The notes under the pieces were generated by a model that saw only the letters and a program-made list of their open reading frames with translations, ran no database searches and had not been told where the DNA came from. DNA of 8,019 nucleotides from an uncultured Collinsella sp. GTDB taxonomy: Bacteria; Actinomycetota; Coriobacteriia; Coriobacteriales; Coriobacteriaceae. Location: the NCBI GenBank assembly GCA_902478705.1, contig CABSMB010000044.1:1-8019 (forward strand). Direction: 5' to 3'. Position 1 is the stretch's first letter; every line of letters begins with the position of its first letter. Both the position numbers and the translations under genes were made by a program. Below are positions 1 to 5,982 of the stretch, in pieces.

Positions 1-2437
1 GCCCCAGGTCACCCGCACCAAGCCCCAGGTCGCCCGCGGCGGCCCAGTACGCGTTAAAGTCCTCGTCGCTGCCGGTAAAGCTCGCCATGCAGCCATCGGC
101 CACAAAGATACGCTCCGCCAGTTCGGTAAGCTTGGCGCGCAGGTCGTCCAGGCGCTCGTCAAAGTGGTCGAGCAGATCGTGCAGGAACAGGTAGAAGTCC
201 ACGCCCGAAAGCTGCTCGCGCACCACGGCCGAAGGCGAGCTGTAGCTCATCGCGCGACCCAGCGCCGCCGAGTGTCCGTTGTTGATAAAGCCCTGCTCAA
301 GCCCAATGCGAATCTGCGTGAGCACGTCGCGAACGCGGTCGGCGTCGGCGTCTGCCAACAGCGTGCTCGACCACACCTCGCGCGGCAGGCTCGCCAGCGC
401 GTCGATCTTTTCGGACAGGGCGCCGGCACTCACCAGCAGGTAGGGGCGCACGCCGTCTACGTCGGGCTGGGTCATGACCTCGGTCGTAAAGCTCAAAAAG
501 CCCAGCTTGCCGGCGAGCAGGTTGTCAAGTTCCTCGGCCGAGTGCTCGCTCGTGGGCAGCTGTTTGAGCAGGCGGCAGAGCAGCGTCACGTAGGGCAGGT
601 CCTCAAACGCGACGCATTCCAGGTCGAAATACTGCATGACGTAGGCCAGGCGGTTGGTGGGGATGTCGTGGCGCAGGCAGGGGATGGGTGCGGTCGTGTC
701 CACGACCAGCGGCGGCTCAGGGCGCGCCTCGCCAATGTCGGACACGCGCAGGCGCGGCAGCGTGGCCTTGGCCTCAGGCGTGTCCTCGGCCTCCTGCGCG
801 GCACGCAGCGCGGCCGTGCGCTCGACCACGTCGGCCAGCTCGGCATCGGTCATGGCATCGCGCTTGGCAGCCAGCTCGGCAGCTTCGGCGCCCTCCGAAC
901 CCTCGGCGGCGTCCACTGGCACCAGCTCGACCAGCGCCATATGGTCGTTCTGCAGCACCAGCTCGCGCAGCAGGTCCTCAAAGTAGCTGCCGTCCAGCTC
1001 GCCGCGCAGCTCCTCGTACACCGGGCCATACTTGAGCGCCAGCGTCGCGGCGTCGTCATCGTAGAGCCACGTGCTCAGCGCGTCGCACGCAATGGCCACG
1101 CCGTCGGCGATACCGTAGTCGCGCTGGCGCAGGTCGTATTCGTTGCTGCTGATGATGGCCTCCAGGCGCTCGCGCGGAACGCCGTGCTCGCACAGGTCGC
1201 GGCAGGCGTCCTGGAACACGCGGCGCAGCTCGCGCGCCACGCCGGGCTGCGCGTTTTGCAACATGACGAGCTCGTAGGGCTGCAGACACTCGGCCGCGGT
1301 GTAGCTCACCACGTTGCCGCCCAGGCCTGCCGCCAGGATAGCCTTCTTAACCGGCGCCTCGTTGGAGCCCAGCAGTGCCTCGAACAGGATATCCGCCGCG
1401 ATCGTGCGCTTGCGGTCGAGCGCGCTGCCCAGCACCAGACCCAGGCCCACCAAGGCGTTCTCGGGCGTGGTAGCCATCTCGACGCGCTTATACTCGCAGG
1501 TCACAGGCTCCTGCACGTCCAGCGGATTGGGTGCCAGCGTGGACGGGTCCTCGCCGGCGGCAACGGCAGCGTCCATGCGGCGGCTCGCAGCGCTCGGCTG
1601 CGACAGATAACGCTCGTCCAAAAACGCCAGCGCGCGGTCCACATCTAGGTCGCCGTAGAGCGTTATATAAGAGTTGGAAGGATTGTAGTGGCGCGCGTGC
1701 GTATCCAGGAACTGCTCGTAGGTGAGCGCGGGAATCGCGCGCGGATCGCCGCCGCTCTCGTGCGCATAGGCGGTATCGGGGTAGAGCGCGGCGTTGACGG
1801 CCTCGTCCAGCACGCTCATGGGATCGGACAGCGCGCCCTTCATTTCGTTGAACACCACGCCGTTGTAGCGCAGCGTGCCCGCGTGCAGATCCTGGGCGCG
1901 GGTCTCACCGGCGTCGCCCTCGCAGCCCTCGTCCTCCGGCAGGTCCAGCTCGTAGTGCCAGCCCTCCTGCTCAAAAATGGTGGGCTTGGTGTAGATGGCC
2001 GGGTTGAACACCGCGTCCAAGTACACGTCCATCAGGTTGTACAGGTCCTGCTCGTTGGTGGTGGCAACGGGGTAGATGGTCTTGTCGGGGTAGGTCATGG
2101 CGTTGAGGAACGTTTGCATGGAGCTCTTGATCAGATCGACGAATGGCTCCTTGACGGGAAACTTGGCCGACCCGCACAGCACTGAGTGCTCAAGAATATG
2201 GAACACGCCGGTGGAATCGGCCGGCGGCGTCTTAAAGCCAATGGCAAAGGCCTTGTTTTCGTCGTCGCATGCCAGGTACAGCAGGCGAGCGCCCGAGGCG
2301 GTGTGGCGAAGCACGTAGGCGTCCGAGTCGAGCTCGGGCACGGTCTCGCAGCGCTCGACGGCAAAACCATGGCAGGTGGTACCGGGCACCAGCAGCGCGG
2401 CGGCAGCGGCGCGCGGGTCGGTTGAGGTAGTGGGCAT
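1..2437 (-). CDS. M16C zinc metallopeptidase (presequence protease / insulinase family), 3' end outside window
   Basis: Predicted peptide-degrading zinc protease of the PreP/M16C type; these enzymes enclose short unfolded peptides in a two-half chamber and cut them. The reading frame is open without a stop from the ATG at 2437 to the left edge (812 codons; the family is usually about 970-1000 residues, so roughly 160 are missing). The inverted zinc motif H80-I-L-E83-H84 is followed by SVLCGS, typical of M16C. The third zinc ligand is probably E198 in FNEMKG; the wide H84-E198 spacing includes an acidic insert at about 166-188. The C-terminal Arg/Tyr substrate-binding region would lie off the window. 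There is no signal peptide, so it is probably cytosolic. The start is supported by AAAGGAG seven bases upstream (2445-2451). It is transcribed divergently from the PTS locus with its own promoter, so no functional link is implied. Family assignment is very secure; the physiological substrate is unknown. Confidence 0.95.
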   Translation of the reverse strand, partial: MPTTSTDPRAAAAALLVPGTTCHGFAVERCETVPELDSDAYVLRHTASGARLLYLACDDENKAFAIGFKTPPADSTGVFHILEHSVLCGSAKFPVKEPFVDLIKSSMQTFLNAMTYPDKTIYPVATTNEQDLYNLMDVYLDAVFNPAIYTKPTIFEQEGWHYELDLPEDEGCEGDAGETRAQDLHAGTLRYNGVVFNEMKGALSDPMSVLDEAVNAALYPDTAYAHESGGDPRAIPALTYEQFLDTHARHYNPSNSYITLYGDLDVDRALAFLDERYLSQPSAASRRMDAAVAAGEDPSTLAPNPLDVQEPVTCEYKRVEMATTPENALVGLGLVLGSALDRKRTIAADILFEALLGSNEAPVKKAILAAGLGGNVVSYTAAECLQPYELVMLQNAQPGVARELRRVFQDACRDLCEHGVPRERLEAIISSNEYDLRQRDYGIADGVAIACDALSTWLYDDDAATLALKYGPVYEELRGELDGSYFEDLLRELVLQNDHMALVELVPVDAAEGSEGAEAAELAAKRDAMTDAELADVVERTAALRAAQEAEDTPEAKATLPRLRVSDIGEARPEPPLVVDTTAPIPCLRHDIPTNRLAYVMQYFDLECVAFEDLPYVTLLCRLLKQLPTSEHSAEELDNLLAGKLGFLSFTTEVMTQPDVDGVRPYLLVSAGALSEKIDALASLPREVWSSTLLADADADRVRDVLTQIRIGLEQGFINNGHSAALGRAMSYSSPSAVVREQLSGVDFYLFLHDLLDHFDERLDDLRAKLTELAERIFVADGCMASFTGSDEDFNAYWAAAGDLGLGAGDLG

Positions 2438-2453
2438 ATGCAGTCTCCTTTGA

Positions 2454-2469
2454 CGCCCCAACGGGGGCG
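2454..2469 (-). promoter_or_regulatory. Leader stem-loop just upstream of the protease ribosome binding site
   Basis: The minus-strand leader contains CGCCCC-CGTT-GGGGCG, a perfect 6-bp GC stem with a four-base loop. It ends two bases before the AAAGGAG ribosome binding site. It may stabilise the transcript or affect translation initiation. Its position is seen directly; any role is inferred. Confidence 0.35.
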
Positions 2470-2489
2470 AATCGAGTCGAATCCTCGAG

Positions 2490-2517
2490 AGTATACCCAT
2501 ATGGGGCCCTCGACCAA
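2490..2517 (-). promoter_or_regulatory. Probable sigma-70-type promoter of the M16C protease gene
   Basis: On the minus strand a TATACT -10 box (2490-2495) lies 16 bases from a TTGGTC -35-like box (2512-2517). The transcript would start near 2483, about 46 bases before the ATG. The spacer contains the perfect palindrome CCCATATGGG (2496-2505), which could be an operator. This is an assignment by eye: the -10 is strong and the -35 weak. Confidence 0.55.
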
Positions 2518-2522
2518 TCTGC

Positions 2523-2596
2523 CGGATGAGCGTGGATTTTCGGACGAAATCGGCCGCCAAAAGCCCAAAAACCGTCCAAATATCCACGCTCGCGCG
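2523..2596. repeat. Inverted pair of a ~19-24 nt intergenic motif (hairpin-forming)
   Basis: The segment 2523-2546 read on the minus strand is CGTCCGAAAATCCACGCTC followed by ATCCG. The segment 2573-2591 on the plus strand is CGTCCAAATATCCACGCTC. They match at 17 of 19 positions, so the two arms can pair across a 26-base spacer (2547-2572). A third copy with the same core, including the ATCCG extension, occurs at 7705-7727. The hairpin sits between divergent genes and has no T-run in the usual place, so a terminator is unlikely. A dispersed intergenic repeat is the simplest reading. Confidence 0.65.
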
Positions 2597-2644
2597 TCAA
2601 GTACGTATCTCTCACCTCACATGCATCTCTACGACGAGGGATGA
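2573..2644 (+). repeat. Left copy of the locus-flanking intergenic repeat element
   Basis: The element starts with CGTCCAAATATCCACGCTC, then 15 unrelated bases, then ATCTCTCA (2607-2614), 11 bases, TCTCT (2626-2630) and ACGAGGGATGA. The same order and spacings recur at 7705-7771. The stretch after ATCTCTCA matches that copy at about 21 of 30 positions without gaps. This copy is the more diverged one and lacks clear GAGAGATAA units. The rest of this 430-base intergenic region (2438-2867) holds the protease promoter and leader, this element and a possible promoter for the regulator gene. I see no supported gene in it. Confidence 0.6.
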
Positions 2645-2794
2645 ATGTGAGACAGGTAGAAGATAAAAATCAATCGGGTTATCGGATGCATATACCGCCA
2701 TCAGATTGAAGCTGTATGCGGAAATGGATGGACTCTACACCGCTTACGCAAAATAACCCCTCGTTTGCTAAAACATTATAGGAAATGGCGTGGA

Positions 2795-2822
2795 GTGCTA
2801 AAAAGTTCTAATACAATATAAG
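2795..2822 (+). promoter_or_regulatory. Tentative promoter of the GntR regulator gene
   Basis: GTGCTA (2795-2800) and TATAAG (2817-2822) are separated by 16 bases; TACAAT at 2812-2817 is an alternative -10. The sequence GCTAA followed by ACAATATA here resembles the region upstream of the IIA gene (3655-3681). That would fit a shared operator or simply similar promoters. Neither box matches consensus well. Confidence 0.35.
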
Positions 2823-2867
2823 TCATTTATCTATAGGCTGCTGATTCCTTGTAAAGGTATGGTTGAT

Positions 2868-3572
2868 ATGGTTGAGGCAAATAGCGTTATCCCCCTGTAC
2901 AAACAGATTGTTCGTGCGCTTTCTGATTCAATCGCCAACGGCACGTACCGCCCGGGAGATAAGCTTCCGACCGAGGCGGAGCTTATCGAGCAATTTGGTG
3001 TGAGCCGAATAACGGTTCGCTCCGCAATTAAAGAAATGGAAGATGCTGGGCTTGTTGAGAGGGCCCGCGGCAAGGGCACGTTCGTTTCGTCGGACACGCA
3101 GATGTATGCCGCGGACGACCGTGAGAGCTTTACCCATTCGTGCCAGCTTGCGGGCAAACAGGCGTCTACCAGGGTTCTCGAAATGGGCTGGGACTTCCCA
3201 AGTCTGCGAGACGCGAAGTTCCTGGGCGTAGACGATACCCAAAAGGTATTGCGTAGCCGTCGTCTGTGCCTTGTGGATGGCAAGCCCACGATGCTGGAAA
3301 CCAATAGCTATTCCGCTGCGCTTTCTTTTTTGGAGCATGAGTCCCTCGATGATTCACTGATGGCGGTACTCGATCGCCAGGGGATCAAGATGGGTCCCAA
3401 CACGCGTACGCTCGAGGTCTGCTATGCGAGCGAGCTCGAGGCGGCATACCTTAACGTGGAGCTGGACTCTTCGCTGCTTCTGTTTGTCGATAGACGTTAT
3501 GCTCCAAGTGGCGAGCCGCTCTTCATCTCCCGTCAGGTGTACTGCACCGAGCGACTGAAGTTCTATTTGTAA
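2868..3572 (+). CDS. GntR-family transcriptional regulator with UTRA ligand-binding domain (HutC/FrlR type)
   Basis: A DNA-binding regulator that very likely controls the adjacent PTS/deglycase genes in response to a phosphorylated sugar or Amadori intermediate. Residues 8-73 form the GntR winged helix: PLYKQI near the start, then KLPTEAELIEQFGVSRITVR and the wing GLVERARGKGTFV. Residues about 85-230 fit a UTRA domain, ending ISRQVYCTERLKFYL. The length of 234 residues is normal. I chose the ATG at 2868 because AAAGG (2853-2857) lies ten bases upstream. The in-frame ATG at 2859 would be only one base from it and would add three residues. The gene is the first plus-strand gene of the locus and is followed by a weak hairpin and a new promoter region, so it is probably transcribed partly on its own. 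The domain call is secure; the exact ligand is inferred from neighbours. Confidence 0.92.
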   Translation: MVEANSVIPLYKQIVRALSDSIANGTYRPGDKLPTEAELIEQFGVSRITVRSAIKEMEDAGLVERARGKGTFVSSDTQMYAADDRESFTHSCQLAGKQASTRVLEMGWDFPSLRDAKFLGVDDTQKVLRSRRLCLVDGKPTMLETNSYSAALSFLEHESLDDSLMAVLDRQGIKMGPNTRTLEVCYASELEAAYLNVELDSSLLLFVDRRYAPSGEPLFISRQVYCTERLKFYL

Positions 3573-3583
3573 ATTAAAGATAG

Positions 3584-3609
3584 ATTGGTCGATTTACCGA
3601 CCAATTGTT
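3584..3609 (+). terminator. Weak intrinsic terminator or hairpin after the regulator gene
   Basis: A perfect 8-bp stem ATTGGTCG (3584-3591) / CGACCAAT (3598-3605) with a six-base loop lies 11 bases after the GntR stop codon. Only TGTT follows, so the T-tract is poor. It may terminate partially or stabilise the 3' end; an operator role is also possible. Confidence 0.4.
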
Positions 3610-3652
3610 ACCGTTCGCGGATTTGGAAAATAGACACACCACGTAGGGTAGA

Positions 3653-3683
3653 TTGCTAATATACTTTGTTATGACAATATAGT
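3653..3683 (+). promoter_or_regulatory. Tentative promoter of the PTS IIA-IIB genes
   Basis: TTGCTA (3653-3658) is followed after 17 bases by AATATA (3676-3681), overlapping TATAGT (3678-3683). This sits about 25-30 bases before the IIA start codon in AT-rich DNA. GCTAA and ACAATATA are shared with the region upstream of the regulator gene. The boxes are assigned by eye. Confidence 0.4.
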
Positions 3684-3707
3684 ACGTCCTATTGGTATTG
3701 GAGAACT

Positions 3708-4127
3708 ATGAATAAGATATTGCTAGCGAGTCATGGTTATCTCGCCCAAGGCATGAAAAGCTCTCTGGAGATTCTGATGGGCACCAACGACCGAATCGAG
3801 TGCCTGTGCGCCTATGTCGATGACGATTCAAGGGACGTCGCGGCGTTGATTGATGCATGGATGGAGACGAGGGACCCTGCCGACTCTTGGTTTGTCGTGA
3901 CTGACATCTTTGGCGGCTCTGTAAACAACGAATTCATTCAGAGGCAGACCGACGGATCGTTTACGTTAATCGCTGGAATGAACTTGCCGCTGCTGGTGGA
4001 AATGGTTACACAGCTGGACTCCCTGGATGCGGACAAGGCCAAAGCCGCGGTCGAGGGATCGCGTTCGTTTATTCAGCTTTGCGAGGCGGCGGACATGCTT
4101 GCCGGCGCCGAGGAAGAAGAGTTCTAG
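3708..4127 (+). CDS. PTS system mannose/fructose/sorbose-family IIA component
   Basis: Cytoplasmic phosphocarrier of the PTS: it takes phosphate from HPr and passes it to IIB. The N-terminus MNKILLASHGYLAQGM contains the phosphorylated histidine at H9, in the position typical of the EIIA-Man fold. The middle stretch VVTDIFGGSVNNEF is also typical (TDxxGGSxxN). The length of 139 residues fits a stand-alone IIA domain, as opposed to the fused IIAB of E. coli ManX. GGAG (3700-3703) supports the ATG at 3708. The C-terminus is an acidic tail, AEEEEF. The gene is followed 71 bases later by the IIB gene, and the two probably share a transcript. Substrate specificity cannot be read from IIA. Confidence 0.93.
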   Translation: MNKILLASHGYLAQGMKSSLEILMGTNDRIECLCAYVDDDSRDVAALIDAWMETRDPADSWFVVTDIFGGSVNNEFIQRQTDGSFTLIAGMNLPLLVEMVTQLDSLDADKAKAAVEGSRSFIQLCEAADMLAGAEEEEF

Positions 4128-4198
4128 TTAGTTCTGGTTCGAGCCCTTGCTAGGGGCCACACCTGTCATTCCCTTTATCACGTGCGGAGATGATAACG

Positions 4199-4672
4199 AT
4201 GATTAAGCTTACGAGAGTTGATTACCGACTGATTCACGGCCAAGTTGCCATGTCCTGGACTCACGCTTTGGATGTAGATTGCATCTTGCTTGCCAGCGAT
4301 GCTGTGGCAAAAGACGACATGAGGAAGGCGGCCTTGAGGCTCGCCCGCCCCAACGGCGTTAAACTCGTCATCAAGGATGTTGACGCTGCTATCGAGGCGC
4401 TCAACAGCGGCGTTACCGACAAGTATTCGCTGTTTATCATCACTGAGACGATTGAAGATGTCTATCGTCTCGCTAAGGGTTGCAAAGACATCAAAGAGAT
4501 CAATCTGGGCGGAACTCGAAAGACCCCTGAGACCACGCTTCATCCGACCCCTGCGATCTTTGCGACCGAGAAAGATGCCGAGCATATCCAAGAGCTCCTG
4601 GGCGATGGCGTGGCCATCGAAATCCGTCAGGTCCCCAATGACGCTAAGGTGTTTGCCAAGGACGTTTTCTAG
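4199..4672 (+). CDS. PTS system mannose/fructose/sorbose-family IIB component
   Basis: Cytoplasmic phosphotransfer subunit that receives phosphate from IIA and gives it to the incoming sugar at the IIC/IID complex. The motif VDYRLIHGQV near the N-terminus holds the active-site histidine, H13 with the start chosen here. The later segment INLGGTRKTPET is also typical of the PTSIIB sorbose family. The length is 157 residues. I chose the ATG at 4199 because GGAG (4186-4189) lies nine bases before it. The ATG at 4190 directly abuts that site and would add three residues. It is the last gene before a strong intrinsic terminator. There is no membrane segment. Confidence 0.93.
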   Translation: MIKLTRVDYRLIHGQVAMSWTHALDVDCILLASDAVAKDDMRKAALRLARPNGVKLVIKDVDAAIEALNSGVTDKYSLFIITETIEDVYRLAKGCKDIKEINLGGTRKTPETTLHPTPAIFATEKDAEHIQELLGDGVAIEIRQVPNDAKVFAKDVF

Positions 4673-4723
4673 CCGGAAACACGTTGATGCTCGGCATTTA
4701 TTGAACCAATGCTCTATGCCTAT

Positions 4724-4757
4724 GCCCGTCGATCATTTGATCGGCGGGCTTTTTATT
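4724..4757 (+). terminator. Strong rho-independent terminator after IIB, inside the locus
   Basis: An 11-bp stem (4724-4734 with 4739-4749, one G-U pair) starting GCCCG closes on the loop ATTT and is followed at once by TTTTTATT. This is a textbook intrinsic terminator. It separates IIA-IIB from the deglycase, IIC and IID genes on the same strand, with a candidate new promoter directly downstream. Confidence 0.88.
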
Positions 4758-4788
4758 AAAGAAAAATCAAAAAAATCTGAAATAGTTC

Positions 4789-4816
4789 TTGCATAGCTAG
4801 TTATATAAAGTATTAT
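4789..4816 (+). promoter_or_regulatory. Probable promoter of the deglycase-IIC-IID genes
   Basis: TTGCAT (4789-4794) and TATTAT (4811-4816) are 16 bases apart, in AT-rich DNA right after the terminator and about 50 bases before the deglycase start. A start near 4823 would give a leader of about 44 bases. The dyad GTTATA-N8-TATAAC (4800-4819) overlaps the -10 and may be an operator for the GntR protein (inferred). Confidence 0.6.
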
Positions 4817-4819
4817 AAC
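4800..4819. promoter_or_regulatory. Candidate operator dyad over the -10 region
   Basis: GTTATA (4800-4805) and TATAAC (4814-4819) form a perfect 6-bp inverted repeat with an eight-base spacer. It overlaps the predicted -10 box, so a bound protein would block RNA polymerase. AT-rich dyads like this are common by chance; the position is the main argument. Confidence 0.35.
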
Positions 4820-4825
4820 GTCATG

Positions 4826-4846
4826 GGATGAATGAAGGGTTCATCC
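4826..4846 (+). promoter_or_regulatory. Inverted repeat in the deglycase leader
   Basis: GGATGAA (4826-4832) and TTCATCC (4840-4846) form a perfect 7-bp stem with a seven-base loop, at or just after the predicted transcription start. The AGGAG ribosome binding site (4856-4860) lies outside the stem. It could be a 5'-stabilising hairpin of the mRNA or a second operator. Confidence 0.4.
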
Positions 4847-4866
4847 AAGTGAGTTAGGAGTAAGGG

Positions 4867-5901
4867 ATGTTCAATTTCGATGAGCCTCGTTACGAGAAGG
4901 TTGTGAGCGATGCCCTCGCTCTCCGTCCTCAGATTGAGGCTGCCGTGGACGAGGTCTGCGAGCAGGGTTATTCCAACATCTTCTTCATCGGCTGCGGCGG
5001 CACCTGGGCCCACACGCTCCCGATGAAGTATTGGGTCGAGACCACCACGGCCGACGTCGATGTCCACTGCGAGATCGCCGCAGAGTTCCTCGCCTGCCCG
5101 CCCAAGACCTTCAACAAGGATTCTGTCTGCGTCTTCTCCACCCGTACCGGCACCACCCCCGAGATCATTGAGGCTGCCAAGTTCTGCCAGGAGCAGGGCG
5201 CCCGCACGCTGATGTATGTCTCCAACGACAACACCCCGGCCACCGAGTACGCCGATTACAAGTTCTTCAGCTTCGCCGAGGACGACGTTCTGTGCGAGGC
5301 CATCTACACCTACCAGATCACGCTGGTCGCCCGCTTCCTCAAGAACGCCGGCGCCTTCCCCAAGTACGACACCTTCATGGAAGAGTTCGGCAACATCGCT
5401 CCGTACCTCATCAAGGCCAAGGACGCTCAGGACGAGCGCTGCGCCGCCATGGCCGAGGACTTCAAGGACACCGATTACCACATGGTGATTGGCTCCGGCA
5501 TGCTCTGGGGTGAGGCCTACGACTACGCCATGTGCATCCTCGAGGAGATGCAGTGGATCAAGACCAAGTCCATCCACGCCGCCGAGTTCTTCCACGGCAC
5601 CATCGAGCTGTGCGAGGAAGGCACAAGCCTCATCATGCTCTACGGCGAGGACGACACCCGTAAGCTCATGGACCGCGTGGACAACTTCACTCACATGCTC
5701 GCCGACGAGAAGGGCGTCAACGTCCGCGTGAACAAGTTTGACACCGCCGAGGTCGAGCTGCCGTTCAGCGACCCCGAGTTCCGCAAGATCGTCTCCCCGA
5801 TGGTCACCTACACCATCACCGAGCGTCTGAGCTGCCATCTCGAGCACGTCCGTAACCACCCGCTCACCACGCGTCGTTACTATCACCAGATGAACTACTA
5901 A
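4867..5901 (+). CDS. SIS-domain sugar-phosphate deglycase, FrlB/GfrF-like (predicted fructoselysine- or glucoselysine-6-phosphate deglycase)
   Basis: Predicted cytoplasmic enzyme that splits a 6-phosphorylated Amadori product into a hexose 6-phosphate and an amino acid. It has 344 residues, normal for FrlB-type proteins, with two SIS domains. SIS 1 shows FIGCGGTWAH (40-49) and STRTGTTPE (91-99). SIS 2 starts near VIGSGMLWGEAYDYA (207-221). E227 (in LEEMQW) and H243 (in AEFFHG) are 16 residues apart, the same spacing I recall for the catalytic Glu/His pair of FraB and FrlB. The C-terminus RRYYHQMNY resembles the RRYY end of E. coli FrlB. AGGAG lies six bases before the start. Codons are strongly biased to C/G-ending forms (CTC, ATC, AAC, GAC, AAG), more than in the regulator gene, which suggests high expression. 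The adjacent mannose-type PTS and absence of a kinase favour this role over AgaS-like deaminases. The exact substrate is open. Confidence 0.8.
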   Translation: MFNFDEPRYEKVVSDALALRPQIEAAVDEVCEQGYSNIFFIGCGGTWAHTLPMKYWVETTTADVDVHCEIAAEFLACPPKTFNKDSVCVFSTRTGTTPEIIEAAKFCQEQGARTLMYVSNDNTPATEYADYKFFSFAEDDVLCEAIYTYQITLVARFLKNAGAFPKYDTFMEEFGNIAPYLIKAKDAQDERCAAMAEDFKDTDYHMVIGSGMLWGEAYDYAMCILEEMQWIKTKSIHAAEFFHGTIELCEEGTSLIMLYGEDDTRKLMDRVDNFTHMLADEKGVNVRVNKFDTAEVELPFSDPEFRKIVSPMVTYTITERLSCHLEHVRNHPLTTRRYYHQMNY

Positions 5902-5922
5902 TCCTCTCAAATTGCTGCGGTT

Positions 5923-5967
5923 GTCTGCAGGCGAGCTGCGCAGAATGCCTCGCCTGCAGACCTGTTT
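5923..5967 (+). terminator. Large 13-bp hairpin between the deglycase and IIC genes (partial terminator or processing site)
   Basis: GTCTGCAGGCGAG (5923-5935) and CTCGCCTGCAGAC (5949-5961) are perfectly complementary over 13 bp with a 13-base loop. The following bases, CTGTTTCTGG, are only mildly T-rich, so full termination is doubtful. The IIC start codon lies 22 bases after the stem. A role in reducing read-through or protecting the upstream deglycase mRNA from 3' decay would fit, since the enzyme gene looks highly expressed. Confidence 0.6.
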
Positions 5968-5982
5968 CTGGGGTTGATCGAA

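Noticed and set aside
164..1648. 494-codon open frame on the plus strand
   Set aside because: It is antisense to the clear M16C protease. Its sequence is Arg/Ala/Gln/His-rich with no recognisable domain, as expected from the reverse of a GC-rich gene.
2716..2781. 21-codon small open frame upstream of the regulator gene
   Set aside because: It has no convincing ribosome binding site and no recognisable sequence; at this length it is expected by chance.
4128..4198. Hairpin GCCC/GGGC in the IIA-IIB gap
   Set aside because: Only four base pairs with a loose loop and no T-run; it is not a credible terminator.
2638..4834. Shared 10-mer GGGATGAATG in the left repeat copy (2638-2647) and the deglycase leader (4825-4834)
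   Set aside because: Flanking bases do not align and a 10-base match between AT-rich intergenic stretches is weak evidence.
4867..5901. AgaS-type aminosugar isomerase/deaminase as the identity of the SIS protein
   Set aside because: AgaS-linked PTS loci usually carry a deacetylase and aldolase, absent here. The E227/H243 spacing and RRYY C-terminus fit FrlB-type deglycases better. It is kept as a less likely alternative.
4813..5910. 365-codon open frame on the minus strand opposite the deglycase
   Set aside because: The strong C/G-ending codon bias of the sense gene removes stops on the other strand. The product is a Leu/Val/Gly/Asp/Glu/His-rich string without a known fold, and the sense protein has clear SIS motifs.
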